From Ehrlichia sp052043515 (GTDB lineage Bacteria; Pseudomonadota; Alphaproteobacteria; Rickettsiales; Anaplasmataceae), in NCBI GenBank assembly GCA_052043515.1, contig JBQEQX010000001.1, forward strand, positions 992,001 to 1,056,000: a stretch of 64,000 nucleotides of DNA, written 5' to 3'. Every line of letters starts with the position of its first letter. The stretch's first letter is position 1. A program made the translations under genes and the position numbers. Of the stretch, positions 20,801 through 31,034 are shown piece after piece. A model generated the notes under the pieces. That model had not been told where the DNA came from, did no database searches, and saw only the letters and a program-made list of their open reading frames with translations.

Positions 20801-21231
20801 GATTGGAAACCAGTGAAATATAAAAAACATATAGTGTTAAATATTCATCTTCAGAAATATGATGTATAAATCAGGTCATATGAAAAGTGATTTTATTAGT
20901 AAATTTATTCGGAACACAGTATTGCTAGCAGATGTTTGTCGATAATATAAATTCAGATTAGTACCGTTCTTTTTGTTATTGTATCCAAATAATGAGTATG
21001 GCAAACAAACATAAAACAGGGATGGAGTCTTAATGCAGTATTAGCAACCGTTCTCGCGATTATAACATTAAGTAGCACAAGTACAGTATTTAAAGGCATA
21101 TTTAAATGATTTCTGTATATTTTCAATAGCATTTATATTTTAGTGAATTTGAATCTGCTTGCGTATTATTTATTATACATTGTTCAAGTGTAATAGAGAT
21201 TCTATTGCACAGTACTTTATTGATGATTTTA

Positions 21232-21487
21232 TGTTTTCTTTCAAAAATAGGAAAAAGCATGGAATGTTTTCAAGGCTAAAAAAAGTAAGAAAGTTCAAGT
21301 ATGCTTTCTGAAAGAGGTGGATGATTTCAGTGAACTTAAACTCCAGAACCTCTATTATAACACTGAATTTCTGATGGTGGTATTGCTTCTTATAAAGTTA
21401 AACATAAAACTATCAGTTTTTGGTCCAACATGGTAGATAAGGAAAATGGAGCTAATCCTTCGAAAATTTCAATATATTGGGTGTAGT
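21232..21487 (+). pseudogene. Probable decayed small gene
   Basis: Protein-like stretches lie in different frames: MFSFKNRKKHGMFSRLKK, then SKKVQVCFLKEVDDFSELKL, then SDGGIASYKVKHKTI and FWSNMVDKENGANPSKI before a stop. Joining them needs more than one frame change, including one not explained by a long homopolymer. I therefore call it a pseudogene rather than a sequence error. No family is recognised. Confidence 0.35.
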
Positions 21488-21771
21488 GATGCTGGTGAAG
21501 TTAAATATACACTATGAGTTTATAAAGACCAAACCCATGTGGTAATGTTGTAAGGTTTTTACTAAAACTTAAGATGTTAAATAAATACCTGTATGATAAT
21601 TCAAAAATTTTTAAAATTAAAGCTTATTTTATTAGGCCTATTAATTAATAAAGTATTACTCAATTTATTAGTAAATTTCAGATTTTTTTTAAGCTATTAA
21701 TATTTTTTAACTGTGTTTTTCAGTATCGTATGATATATTAGAGTCTATTATTAATTTTTTTATTAATTTTT

Positions 21772-23787
21772 ATGATAGAAAACAAATTAGCAAGAAATTT
21801 TTTTATTACCTTATTCGTTGTAAACTCACTAGCAATGCTGGTAATTGCAACGACAGGGGTTGTTCCGCATGATAAAAAGAAAGTTGTACTAGCTGTACTG
21901 GCCATGTTATATATCGTCTTTGTTGCTATAATACTGGCTATGGATATTGGAGCTGGTATCATAGCTATTTTAGAGTCGTGGCGTGGCTGTGACTGTTCTA
22001 ATATGAGTGATAATGAATTAGGAATTGGTGATGACAGAGATAAGGATTCTTCTCCTAAATTATGTGATGATAGCTATTCTAAAATCTGCTATGATGAGTT
22101 GGGGAGTAATGATGACACAGGTAAGGGTTCTTCGACAGATTGTCACGTATTCTTTAAGCAGGATTGTAGAGACTGTGATGATAAGCAAAATGGTGGCAGT
22201 TTGGAAGATGGTAGTACGTGTAATACTTCATCAGCAGAGTCAAGTAGTGCTTTTGAGGAAAATGTTTGTGATGGTTCGAGTCACGCTGGTGTAAGTTTAG
22301 CAGTTGATACTACAACTGGTGGTATGCTAAATAAACCTAGTGTTCTTGCAGAGTTAAAAGGTAAAAGTATTGCTAATCGGGATGGCGATAAATCTGTAAA
22401 GACTGTAACTAGAGGGTCTGTTCCTAAGACTTCTACTAATCCTTTAAGACGCAGTGGTGCCACTAATATGAATTGCCGTAATAGTCATTTATCAGTTAGT
22501 GGTGCGAAGGGTAGTGTGCCAAATAAATCTAGTGTTCCTGCAGAATTAAAAGGTAAAAGTGCTGCTAAGCAGGATGGTGATAAATCTGTAAAGACTGTAA
22601 CCAGAGGATCTACTACTAAAATTCCTACTAATCCTTTAAGACGTAATGGTGCTACAAATATGAATTGCAGTAATAGTCATTTATCAGTTAGTGGTGCGAA
22701 GGGTAGTGTGCTAAATAAACATAATGTTCCTGCAGAATTAAAAGGTAAAAGTACTGCTAAGTGGGATGGTGATAAATCTGTAAAGACTACAACTAGAGGA
22801 TCTACTCCTAAAACTCTTACTAATCCTTTAGGATTTAATATTAGTACCACTAATATGAATAGTCATTGCGATCACTTAAGTTCGTTTGCTAGTATAACTA
22901 AAGATTTGTATTTAAAACTTTCGAGAATTGGCAATAGTGTTGATGAATTTAAATCTTGTCAAGTAAAGGAAATTTTGGATCTTGAACATTATAAAAATTA
23001 TGTATTCCATAAAAACTTTAAGCGAGAATTTGATTTAATGTTACTTAGATTTCGTGATAAACATGGTTCTAAGGACACAAAAATTAATCTGTTAGACTTA
23101 TATCCTGAAAACTCTTCAAGTACAGTAAGGGTTTATGGTACAAGGTCAGAACTTAGAAGAATGGTTTTTTTATGCCAGGGTAGTTTGTTGCGGAAATTTT
23201 TTTGTTAGATTCTTATGATAAAACGACTAGAGTATTCATTAAAAAAATTAGCTATAGTAGATGTGGGAGGCCTGTCTGATTTAGTTACTTCAACCAGAAA
23301 TTTGTTATTGAGTGGCACTTATTTTTTCCCTAACAGAGCAGTTTTAACTATGAGGATGAAAAAATTGATTAGAGATGCTTGCCTTATTCCAAAAGAAGGG
23401 TCAAAAAATTATAGTGCACAGTGTTACCATAATTTATGTGTGCTACAAAGTTTTAAATGCAGCTTTATATATGATATGGAAGGAATGAAGCCTAAAATTG
23501 ATGAACTAATTAATAAATTAACTAAGGTGAATAATACTGAATTTGATGGACAAAATGTCACTGAAAGACCACATTTTGTAGATTTTGATTCTAGTAGGAT
23601 TTTTAATGGAATGGACATTACTAATGCTACTTATAGTGCTATGTTGGATGAATTACGTGAAACAGAAGTATTACAAGAACAAGTTGTTAATGCTCTTCAT
23701 GGTGCTGTGTTGGATAAATTATATGAAATGGAAAGTATTAAAGAACAACCTACTAATGCTTCAGTGAATGAGTTTATTGTGAGGTAG
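21772..23787 (+). CDS. Membrane-anchored tandem-repeat protein, unknown function (interrupted)
   Basis: Two hydrophobic segments at about residues 8-26 and 37-63 form an N-terminal membrane hairpin. A polar, Asp/Ser/Cys-rich stretch follows, then three 64-residue repeats (nt 22330 on), then a helical C-terminal region. A TAG at 23206 splits the frame just after a T run of seven (about 23199-23205); 12 bp on, the same frame reopens. Removing two T there and one A from the A run at 23241-23247 gives FLLDSYDKTTRVFIKKLAIVDVGG with no stop, so the gene may be intact at about 670 residues. Ehrlichia tandem-repeat proteins include secreted effectors, but this one shares no motif I know. Confidence 0.6.
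22330..22830 (+). repeat. Three in-frame 192-bp (64-residue) tandem repeats
   Basis: Units begin at 22330, 22522 and 22714 (the last partial). Each reads roughly NKxxVPAELKGKS, a KxDGDKSVKT block, then TRGS, TNPL and in the full units NMNC and HLSVSGAKGS. The period is exactly 192 bp between matching positions. Confidence 0.9.
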
Positions 23788-24077
23788 TAATATATATTAT
23801 TTAAGAGAAGATTAACTAATATTTATTACAGTGCTAAATTCTTAGCTTTTATTAATGGGATTTATTATATCGTTAATGATATGTAAGACAATGTGTATGC
23901 ATAAGTAAGTTTAATGTACGCGTTATATAGTAAAGTATTAAAAAAAACAGATGTCAAAAAACCTCTTGCTGCTAGTAATATTGAAGATTTAGTGCGAATT
24001 GTATGCATAATATCTTTAATTATTAAAGCCAAGATATATTTAATTAAAAAAAATTAATTTGTTAATTAATTAGAAAT

Positions 24078-26591
24078 ATGTTATACGTAAGTAAACTGAT
24101 AGAGAGTTATCTTATGCCTGTTCCTCGTAAAATAAGAGTTTTGTTATTGACTTCTTTTTCTTGTATTGCGTTGATTGGCGTAGTGTATATTGCAACATTT
24201 GTTGTTATGCAGCTGTTGGATCTTGTTTCTAACAAGCGTGCTCCAGCGGTGTGGCTTACTGTACACCTTGCTGCGCTGTTACTTATTTTATCTATAGGCT
24301 TGATAACCGCGTGTTTGTCTTGTATTTATATGCGACATAAGCATAATGTAAAGAGTGGTGAAACTGATCCCGATGATCATCGGTATGATGTAAAGAGTAG
24401 TGAGATTGACCGATGTCGTGGTCGAGGTGGTGAATGTAAATATGAAGAGGTTGTTATTGATTGTGATGAGACACTTACTGAATATAGTTTAGTTCCATTG
24501 ATTCATTGTTTACAGATGCTTAAAGTGGTTCTGCACTTTTCACGTCTAGAAAAGGTAGAGGTTTATTACAGAGGATCTTTTACTCCGAGACATGTGTATG
24601 GTAGTACTTGTTGTAACACTTACCTTTTTTTAGAATTAAAAAAGTCTTTTGATAAAGTTTTAGATAAAATTAATGCATGTTACTTGCCATCTGGTGGACC
24701 TTTAGCCGATGGTGTGTATGATGTGTTGAAGCTGAGAAGTAGATTGAGTGAAGATGATTTTGTATTTGCTGTATTGTGTGCACGGTTTATTGGTTACAGT
24801 GGGTTTTTATTCCATATGTATCCAGAGTCTGTTTTCAAAATGATTAATGCTTTGGGTGGCATACCTATACCTGATGTGTCAGTTGAAAGTTGTGAGAACG
24901 CATGTGATAAGATTATAGAATTGTTGGGTCAGGAGTTGTATTATGTTGGTGATAAGTATCATCAGATATTGAAAAATATATTTTGTGAACATGCAAGTGG
25001 TGATTGTATGTCCGGTCTTTGTGTTGAGGGTGACTTTTATAAAATTACGAGTGTTGATCAACAACTTGAAGTTTTAGGCAAGCTATTTTCCATGAGTGCC
25101 TTACGGTATTATAGTATATATGATATTGATATTTGTCGTGTAAAAATAGATCTTGCGACTCGGATAATTGAATCTTTAACTGGAGCCCTGAATTGTTATG
25201 TTGATGAAAGAGTTATTGTCGCTGCAAAGGGAATGGTAGAATCGGGTTTTGCAATACAAATGCCAAAGGCTGCTTGTAGGATACAGAATGCTCGAGAAAT
25301 AGTCGATAATTTTTTCGGAAAAACATGTGTAGGTTACGTGGTACGTGATCATTTGTTGTGTATCGAAAAAGATACGCAGGATCCTATAAATACCACTTTT
25401 GATCTTGCGAGAGGTGTTATTGGTCATATATGTGACAGTTATGGTGTTGTGGATCCTGTAACGAAGTCACCTTCTGAAAGTTTTGTGGGGCGTTTACTAA
25501 AAGCTAGCTATGGCGAGGAAGCATATAATGCTTTATATAGTAATCAAAATGATACGGTGGAAGACATGCCTGGTTTTTCTAGATTTTTCGCTAGATCAAT
25601 GAATTCTGTCAAGATTCAGGTGTTGGGTATGCAAGATAGAAGTTTAGAATGTTATAAAGAAATCTGTCGTAGTATTTATGAGGGTTATATTAGGTTAGAC
25701 AAAATGATAAGTAATCCTACTGATTTTTGTCGTGAAGTGTCTGTTGATGATATGGCAAATCAGAGTCAAACTAGACCATATGTCTTATTTACAAGCTTTG
25801 CGTCAAGTTTTGGCAGTGGGTTAATTGAATTATATCCCACAATTGATCCTGTTGTGCCTATTGATGAGCAAAAAATTTTATGTTTAGAGAAGACTGTGGT
25901 TGAGTCCAAGTTGAGAAATGTAGTAATAATGGCTAGGATCGCTTGTTGTTTTCCTGATTTATTAAATTTTTATTCTGAGGACGTTGTTAATCGCATTAGG
26001 GAGCTAGCCTGCTTAAGTTTAGGATCAGAGATAGTCAAATCTGATTACACTAGTTGTGTAGAAATGTTATGTGCTCGCCTTTTAGTTTTGGAAAGTAAGG
26101 ACAAACTAAACCAGCCTCTAACTCATCTTTATGGTCAATGTTGTCGAATTTTCAAGGAGGCAGAAGTATTGCGGGCTACTGATGAAGGACAGCTATATTG
26201 CAATTCTGGTGAAATTATGTTGAGTGGTTTAAGGTATACTTGTTTTTATAGTGGTCAAGCAACAAACGACAGGGCCATCATAGACAGTGCATTTCAAAAT
26301 CAAGTAAATAATAACAGTACAATTGAAATGTCTCCTAAGTCTTATTATAGTCTTCATATTAATAGGCGGTGTTTGGGGTACTGTATCTTAATGAAATTCG
26401 TTTTTGAAGGATTTGGGTATGGATATGATTTATGTTTCCCTATGTTCCATGTTTTGATTGGGCCAAAGGCTGTACAGCAAAGTACTGATCAGCAGGAACG
26501 GGAAGAAGCGGTGCTACCTATCCAGTTGCAATCTTATGTTGTCGATATTATTGATCTTTCTATGAAAGGGTACTCAAGTGTACCAAGTTAG
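24078..26591 (+). CDS. Large membrane-anchored protein with two divergent copies of the family I domain
   Basis: 837 residues, intact. Hydrophobic segments at residues 21-48 and 56-84 form the N-terminal hairpin; the rest is presumably soluble. Residues 181-365 line up by eye with family I proteins downstream: FDKVLDKI, RLSEDDFVFAVLCARFI, MYPE, VSVESCENACDKIIELL and LRYYSIYDID correspond to FDSLLNKA, KLSKEDILLMTLTAQLI, YPxD, ISxExxxxxxxNAxKxIxxLL and LKYYxxxDxD. Residues 568-670 repeat the first half (VVIMARIACCFPDLLNFYSEDVVNRIREL). It is thus a double-domain relative of the 38-51 kb array. The function is unknown. Confidence 0.6.
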   Translation: MLYVSKLIESYLMPVPRKIRVLLLTSFSCIALIGVVYIATFVVMQLLDLVSNKRAPAVWLTVHLAALLLILSIGLITACLSCIYMRHKHNVKSGETDPDDHRYDVKSSEIDRCRGRGGECKYEEVVIDCDETLTEYSLVPLIHCLQMLKVVLHFSRLEKVEVYYRGSFTPRHVYGSTCCNTYLFLELKKSFDKVLDKINACYLPSGGPLADGVYDVLKLRSRLSEDDFVFAVLCARFIGYSGFLFHMYPESVFKMINALGGIPIPDVSVESCENACDKIIELLGQELYYVGDKYHQILKNIFCEHASGDCMSGLCVEGDFYKITSVDQQLEVLGKLFSMSALRYYSIYDIDICRVKIDLATRIIESLTGALNCYVDERVIVAAKGMVESGFAIQMPKAACRIQNAREIVDNFFGKTCVGYVVRDHLLCIEKDTQDPINTTFDLARGVIGHICDSYGVVDPVTKSPSESFVGRLLKASYGEEAYNALYSNQNDTVEDMPGFSRFFARSMNSVKIQVLGMQDRSLECYKEICRSIYEGYIRLDKMISNPTDFCREVSVDDMANQSQTRPYVLFTSFASSFGSGLIELYPTIDPVVPIDEQKILCLEKTVVESKLRNVVIMARIACCFPDLLNFYSEDVVNRIRELACLSLGSEIVKSDYTSCVEMLCARLLVLESKDKLNQPLTHLYGQCCRIFKEAEVLRATDEGQLYCNSGEIMLSGLRYTCFYSGQATNDRAIIDSAFQNQVNNNSTIEMSPKSYYSLHINRRCLGYCILMKFVFEGFGYGYDLCFPMFHVLIGPKAVQQSTDQQEREEAVLPIQLQSYVVDIIDLSMKGYSSVPS

Positions 26592-26851
26592 TGTGTAATT
26601 CTGAAAAAAGTATTTGTGATTTTTTTCTGTATTTCAGTATTGCTCATCCTTTGTTTCTTTTTTTAGATCAATAAAATTTGGTATTGCGGATGTTATGTTT
26701 CCGATTCTCTTTCTCTAATTTAATATTTGTAAAAAAAGTAAGTTAATATTAATATATATGTCAGTATAATATGTTATATTTATTTATTTTTATAGTTATA
26801 AATATTAATAAATAAATTAATTAATATTTATTCTTCAAGGAATGTGTCAAA

Positions 26852-28598
26852 ATGGAATATCGTGAGTTAGTGAATTTTATTGTAGTAAGTTTATTTATTA
26901 TCTACACATTAGTAATACTAATATTATATGCTGCGCAAATTATAGAATTAAATAGAGATAATATTATCAAAACTTTAGTACCTTTTGCGTTATTATGTAT
27001 ATGTGATGTAATATTGTTGTGTATTGTAAATCAGTTTTGTACTGACTATGAAGAAACTAGGTCTGTGAATGGTAAATCATCTGGGCAATCATTGTTGGAT
27101 AGTGAAGAGTTAACACAGACTGGAAGTAATGCTACGCAAATTAAAGAATCAGTGTCTGACCAATCACCTAAAGCGGAGCAGTTACACAGCAAGCAGCAGT
27201 CTTCTTCTCAGGATGGTGGCGAGAAATTAACACAAATGGATGGTAGTGAGGAGAAAACTGAAAAATCAGTGTCTGACCAATCACCTAAAGCGGAGCAGCC
27301 ACACAACAAGCGGAAATCTTTGCCTCAAGATGGTGTTAAAAAAATTAATGCAAGTGGGTAGTAGTACTGTAAAAACCGAAAAATCAGTACTTGGCGAATC
27401 ACCTAGGGCGGAGCAGTTACACGGCAAGCAGCAGTCTTCTTCTCAGGATGGTGGCGAGAAATTAACACAAATGGATGGTAGTGAGGAGAAAACTGAAAAA
27501 TCAGTGTCTGACCAATCACCTAAAGCGGAGCAGCCACACAACAAGCGGAAATCTTTGCCTCAAGATGGTGTTAAAAAATTAATGCAAGTGGGTAGTAGTA
27601 CTGTAAAAACCGAAAAATCAGTACTTGTCGAATCACATAAGGCGGAGCAGTTACACAGCAAGCAGCGGTCTTCTTCTCAGGATGGTGGTGAGAAATTAAC
27701 ACAAATGGATAGTAGTGAGGCAAAAACTGGAAAATCAGTGTCTGAGCAATCACCTAAAGCAAAGCAGTCATCTAGCAATCAGCAATCTTCTCAAAGTTAT
27801 CAAAGCTTGAAACAAGCAGGTTATTTGAAATATAGTATGCTTCCTAATGGGAAGGTTGACTATGTAAGCCATCTAAAAAGATTGCGTGAAAGATTATCGT
27901 ATGTGAAAACTATGGAAGATGTTACATTGTCTAGCTTAAGAAGCCGTATTGAGATTCAAAGAGCGAAGAAAAAATGTGATGGGTTGATTAGCTCTATGGC
28001 GGATTATGCTAATCAGATTCAAACAAAAATGGTTGTATTATCGCGTTCTGATGAATCACGTTTAGCTCAATTCAAATCTTTACAAGTGCAACATGAAAAA
28101 TATGATATGTGTTGGCGAGAATATGTTATGTTAATGGAAGAATTATTCAAAAATTACGGAAAGTATGTCAAGTTTTATGGTACTGATTTAAAGATCAGAG
28201 AGGAAGAGCGTGTATTACTTGAGAAAATACGAGTGGCAAACGGTAATTTTGCTGAGCAGTTAGGAATCTTGAATGATATGCTATCGAAATCTGATATGCA
28301 AGATTTAGTAGATGTTCAAGGTGTTGATGTTAAAAAATCATATAAATCGTACAATGTTCTTAGTAAAGATTTTTTGTCCATAAGGGGAAAATGTGTGGCA
28401 GTATTGAGGAGTAGGGTAAGTGTTTATGAACAACTTCTTGCATATATCAAAGAAAAAGTTTTTATTGGGTGTGCGATAGAAGAGTGTAATGAAATGATTA
28501 TGCGACAGGGGGAAACATCAAAGAAAGAAACAGCAAGTAGTTCCACATCCGTTCGTACTAATGTTGCGCGAGCTTCTCTGCAAATTAGTAGAGATTGA
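26852..28598 (+). CDS. Membrane-anchored repeat and coiled-coil protein, unknown function (broken frame)
   Basis: N-terminal module: hydrophobic 10-29 and 41-61 separated by QIIELNRDNIIKT, closely like later array members (K-x-I-x-L-x-x-x-N-I-I-K). Residues about 100-300 are five 39-residue repeats rich in Ser, Gln and Lys. The remainder is helical and charged, likely a coiled coil. The frame breaks in an A run at 27338-27344 (seven). The second repeat copy of the same site, 27573-27578, has six A and stays open, which is direct internal evidence for one extra base. Corrected length is 581 residues. No catalytic motif is seen. Confidence 0.68.
27154..27738 (+). repeat. Five 117-bp (39-residue) tandem repeats of two alternating types
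   Basis: Units start with EKSV(S/L)xxSPKAEQ. Type A continues LHSKQQSSSQDGGEKLTQM; type B continues PHNKRKSLPQDGVKKLMQV. They alternate A-B-A-B-A, so the higher-order unit is 234 bp. The GTCTGAC anchors at 27154, 27271 and 27506 show spacings of 117 and 235, the extra base being the inserted A. Confidence 0.9.
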
Positions 28599-29021
28599 CA
28601 TAATGTTCTTAGCTGTGTTGTACAATTGTTAATGGTCTGTGGTTTTTTTGTGTTACATTCCGTATGATTCAGTGGTATGTGACTGGTGTTACATATTGGT
28701 TTGTGTGTATTGATGAATAAATGGAATATAACATACATATTGTAGTTCTACAAAACGTTAAAATTTGGTTTAGTTAAAGCTTAGCTAATATAAGAAAAAA
28801 GTTCCTATTGTACGATAAGGTAGCTGGGATTTTTGTCTTCAAATGTGAATAAATTTTTAGGTTATTAGGTAAATTGCGTAAAGATTTTAATATTACAAAT
28901 GCCATGTTATTAGTAAATAGATTAACTATATGAAATTGTTTATTATTTAATTTAAATAATAAACTATATTATTTAAATTAAATAATATAAAATGATAAAT
29001 TATTAACTTTGTACGTAACTC
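28599..29021. other. Spacer, nothing recognised
   Basis: 420 bp between array genes, ending in a very AT-rich leader with a TTATTTAAATTAAATAATA palindrome (about 28940-28990) ahead of the next start. No gene is supported. Confidence 0.4.
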
Positions 29022-30778
29022 ATGAATAAAAAAGTAATAAATGGAATAATATCTGTTCTAGTTGGTTATGTGTTAGTATCGTTGATATTGTATGCGACAA
29101 AAACTGTTAAGTTGGATAGTAGCAACATTATAAGGACTATAATATGTTTTATATCTTTAGTTATATGTGCTGCGTTACTGTTTTTAGGTGAGTTTAACAA
29201 GTGTATTCAAGTAGGAAAGGGTAATGTGCATTGTTGCAGTGATGGGAGTGTTAAGGAAGACAAAGATCGACAACTGAAAAAGGCTATTAGTGGGCCTAGT
29301 GATTCTAGAAAAACTAGAAAAAAAATTATAGCGGCACCATCTTTTACACCATCAAGAGCGGTAACTGGTAAAGCTGGGAATGTAAAAAAAGATTGATATC
29401 AAAAAGATTAGTAAAGCTAGTGCAATATTGGATAAAAAATGCGCTATTATTCAAGCATTAGAATCTCAGAAGATAATTCTTAATGATACAGAGGGATATA
29501 TTCAAAATTCCGTTAATGCTCAAGTTAATGCTCAGTTGAAAAAGCATGTTATAGATCTTAGAGCATGCGTGGAAAGTTATACCGAGTGTTTAGAGGCATC
29601 TGTTAGATTACTGGTAGAACACATGGGATTTGAGCTTTATGAGATCGAAGTAAATCATGGCCGCAGGAATCTGGATTTGCGTAGTTCTAGGTTTTATAAA
29701 AACATAAAGAAAAGGATAAAGCAAGAAAGTGATCAAATTGCTAAGTTGGTGCTAAAACGAAATGAGATTATGGCAATGGAAAGACGAATTGAGCATCAGA
29801 TTTCACAGGGGGGATTACATCGTAATAAAAGATAATTTTGCGTCTTATATTCTGACTAAGCGTACTGTGGATTTGTTTTTAAATGAGTTAATGTTCATGT
29901 TTATAGAATATGGTGATGGTGTTGATAGCCTAGTAAGTCGTGTGTACGGTGATGATGGTGTTAGTTTTCCATGTAACTATCTATATAGGAAAAAATTGTT
30001 TAGAGAATTTTCTGTTCCTTGTGAACCTGTAGCAGATTTTAGTGATTATGTAGATGACCATGAAGGAGTAACAACTACTTTTGTGTGTGATGGTAGTGAT
30101 ATTGATCAATTGAGAGCCAAGTTAGAAGAATGTGAGCAAGTAAGATCTTCTATATTCGCACAGATAAGAAAAGTTGCTGAAGATTTAAAAGGGATGAGAG
30201 TATATATGGAGTGCAAATATTTAGGAATGGAGGAATTTGAGTCCGATTTGAATATTAATGGTAAGGTATTTGCTTCCGATCCAAATCTTAAGAGACTATT
30301 ATTTGAATTAATAAGGGACTACAAGGGTTGTTTTTGTAACATCAAATCAAACACTAGTAAGCTGATACCATTATCTAGTTGTGATGCAGGAATGGTAAAA
30401 ATTAATCCTATGCTCTTGTCGAATAATGATGTAAAAGATGCGAAAATTTTTAGTGAAAGATTAAGAAAGTTAAGCAAGATTTTAATGGATAGAATAAAGG
30501 AAAAACTAGAAGTATTGACGCGTAAGTGCGGTGCTCTAGAACAAAGTAGCGAGTTAAAGGATTTTGTAGATCAATTGCGAAAGGTAGTGGATTATGAAAA
30601 TTGTGTTTCACAGATGGTTAAATGTTTTGAAATATGTGAAATTAGTTGTGAACTAATGATAAACTTAAATAATTGTACTACGCAGATTGAAAATCTTCGG
30701 TCCAAACTGTTTGATAAGGTGAGTACTAGTACTAGTGTTTGTAATGTTCAAGGAAGTCCTCAGTGTAGAGATGCATAA
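29022..30778 (+). CDS. Membrane-anchored coiled-coil protein, unknown function (two frame breaks)
   Basis: The N-terminal module MNKKVINGIISVLVGYVLVS with a second hydrophobic segment (residues 37-54) matches the other array members. A helical region with ESYTECLEASVRLLVEHMG follows; the gene at 34240 has the related EDYAECFRSCIELTQKYMG, so the two share a domain. Breaks occur at an A run, 29384-29390 (seven for six), and a G run, 29808-29813 (six for five). Removing one base at each gives one 584-residue protein (NVKKIDIKKISKASAIL and ISQGDYIVIKDNFASYI across the joins). The C-terminal part is long charged helices. No enzyme motif is seen. Confidence 0.65.
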
Positions 30779-31034
30779 TAAAATATAGTGGTGTTGCCTT
30801 TCTGCTATGGTTAGTTAGTATATTGACTATGGTTTTTTGTCCTGCAAGTTGTGGAATTTGATCTGGTAGTTTAGTTAATGTTAGCATAGAAAAAAATTCT
30901 ATTTTTTATTGTTGGGCACTGTTCTTTTTAATTGTTATTAATTACTATAACTGATCTTTTAACTAACATTTATTGTTTTTTTGTGAATATATAGTATATT
31001 TGCTAGAGTAATTAATATATTTATACAATAATTT

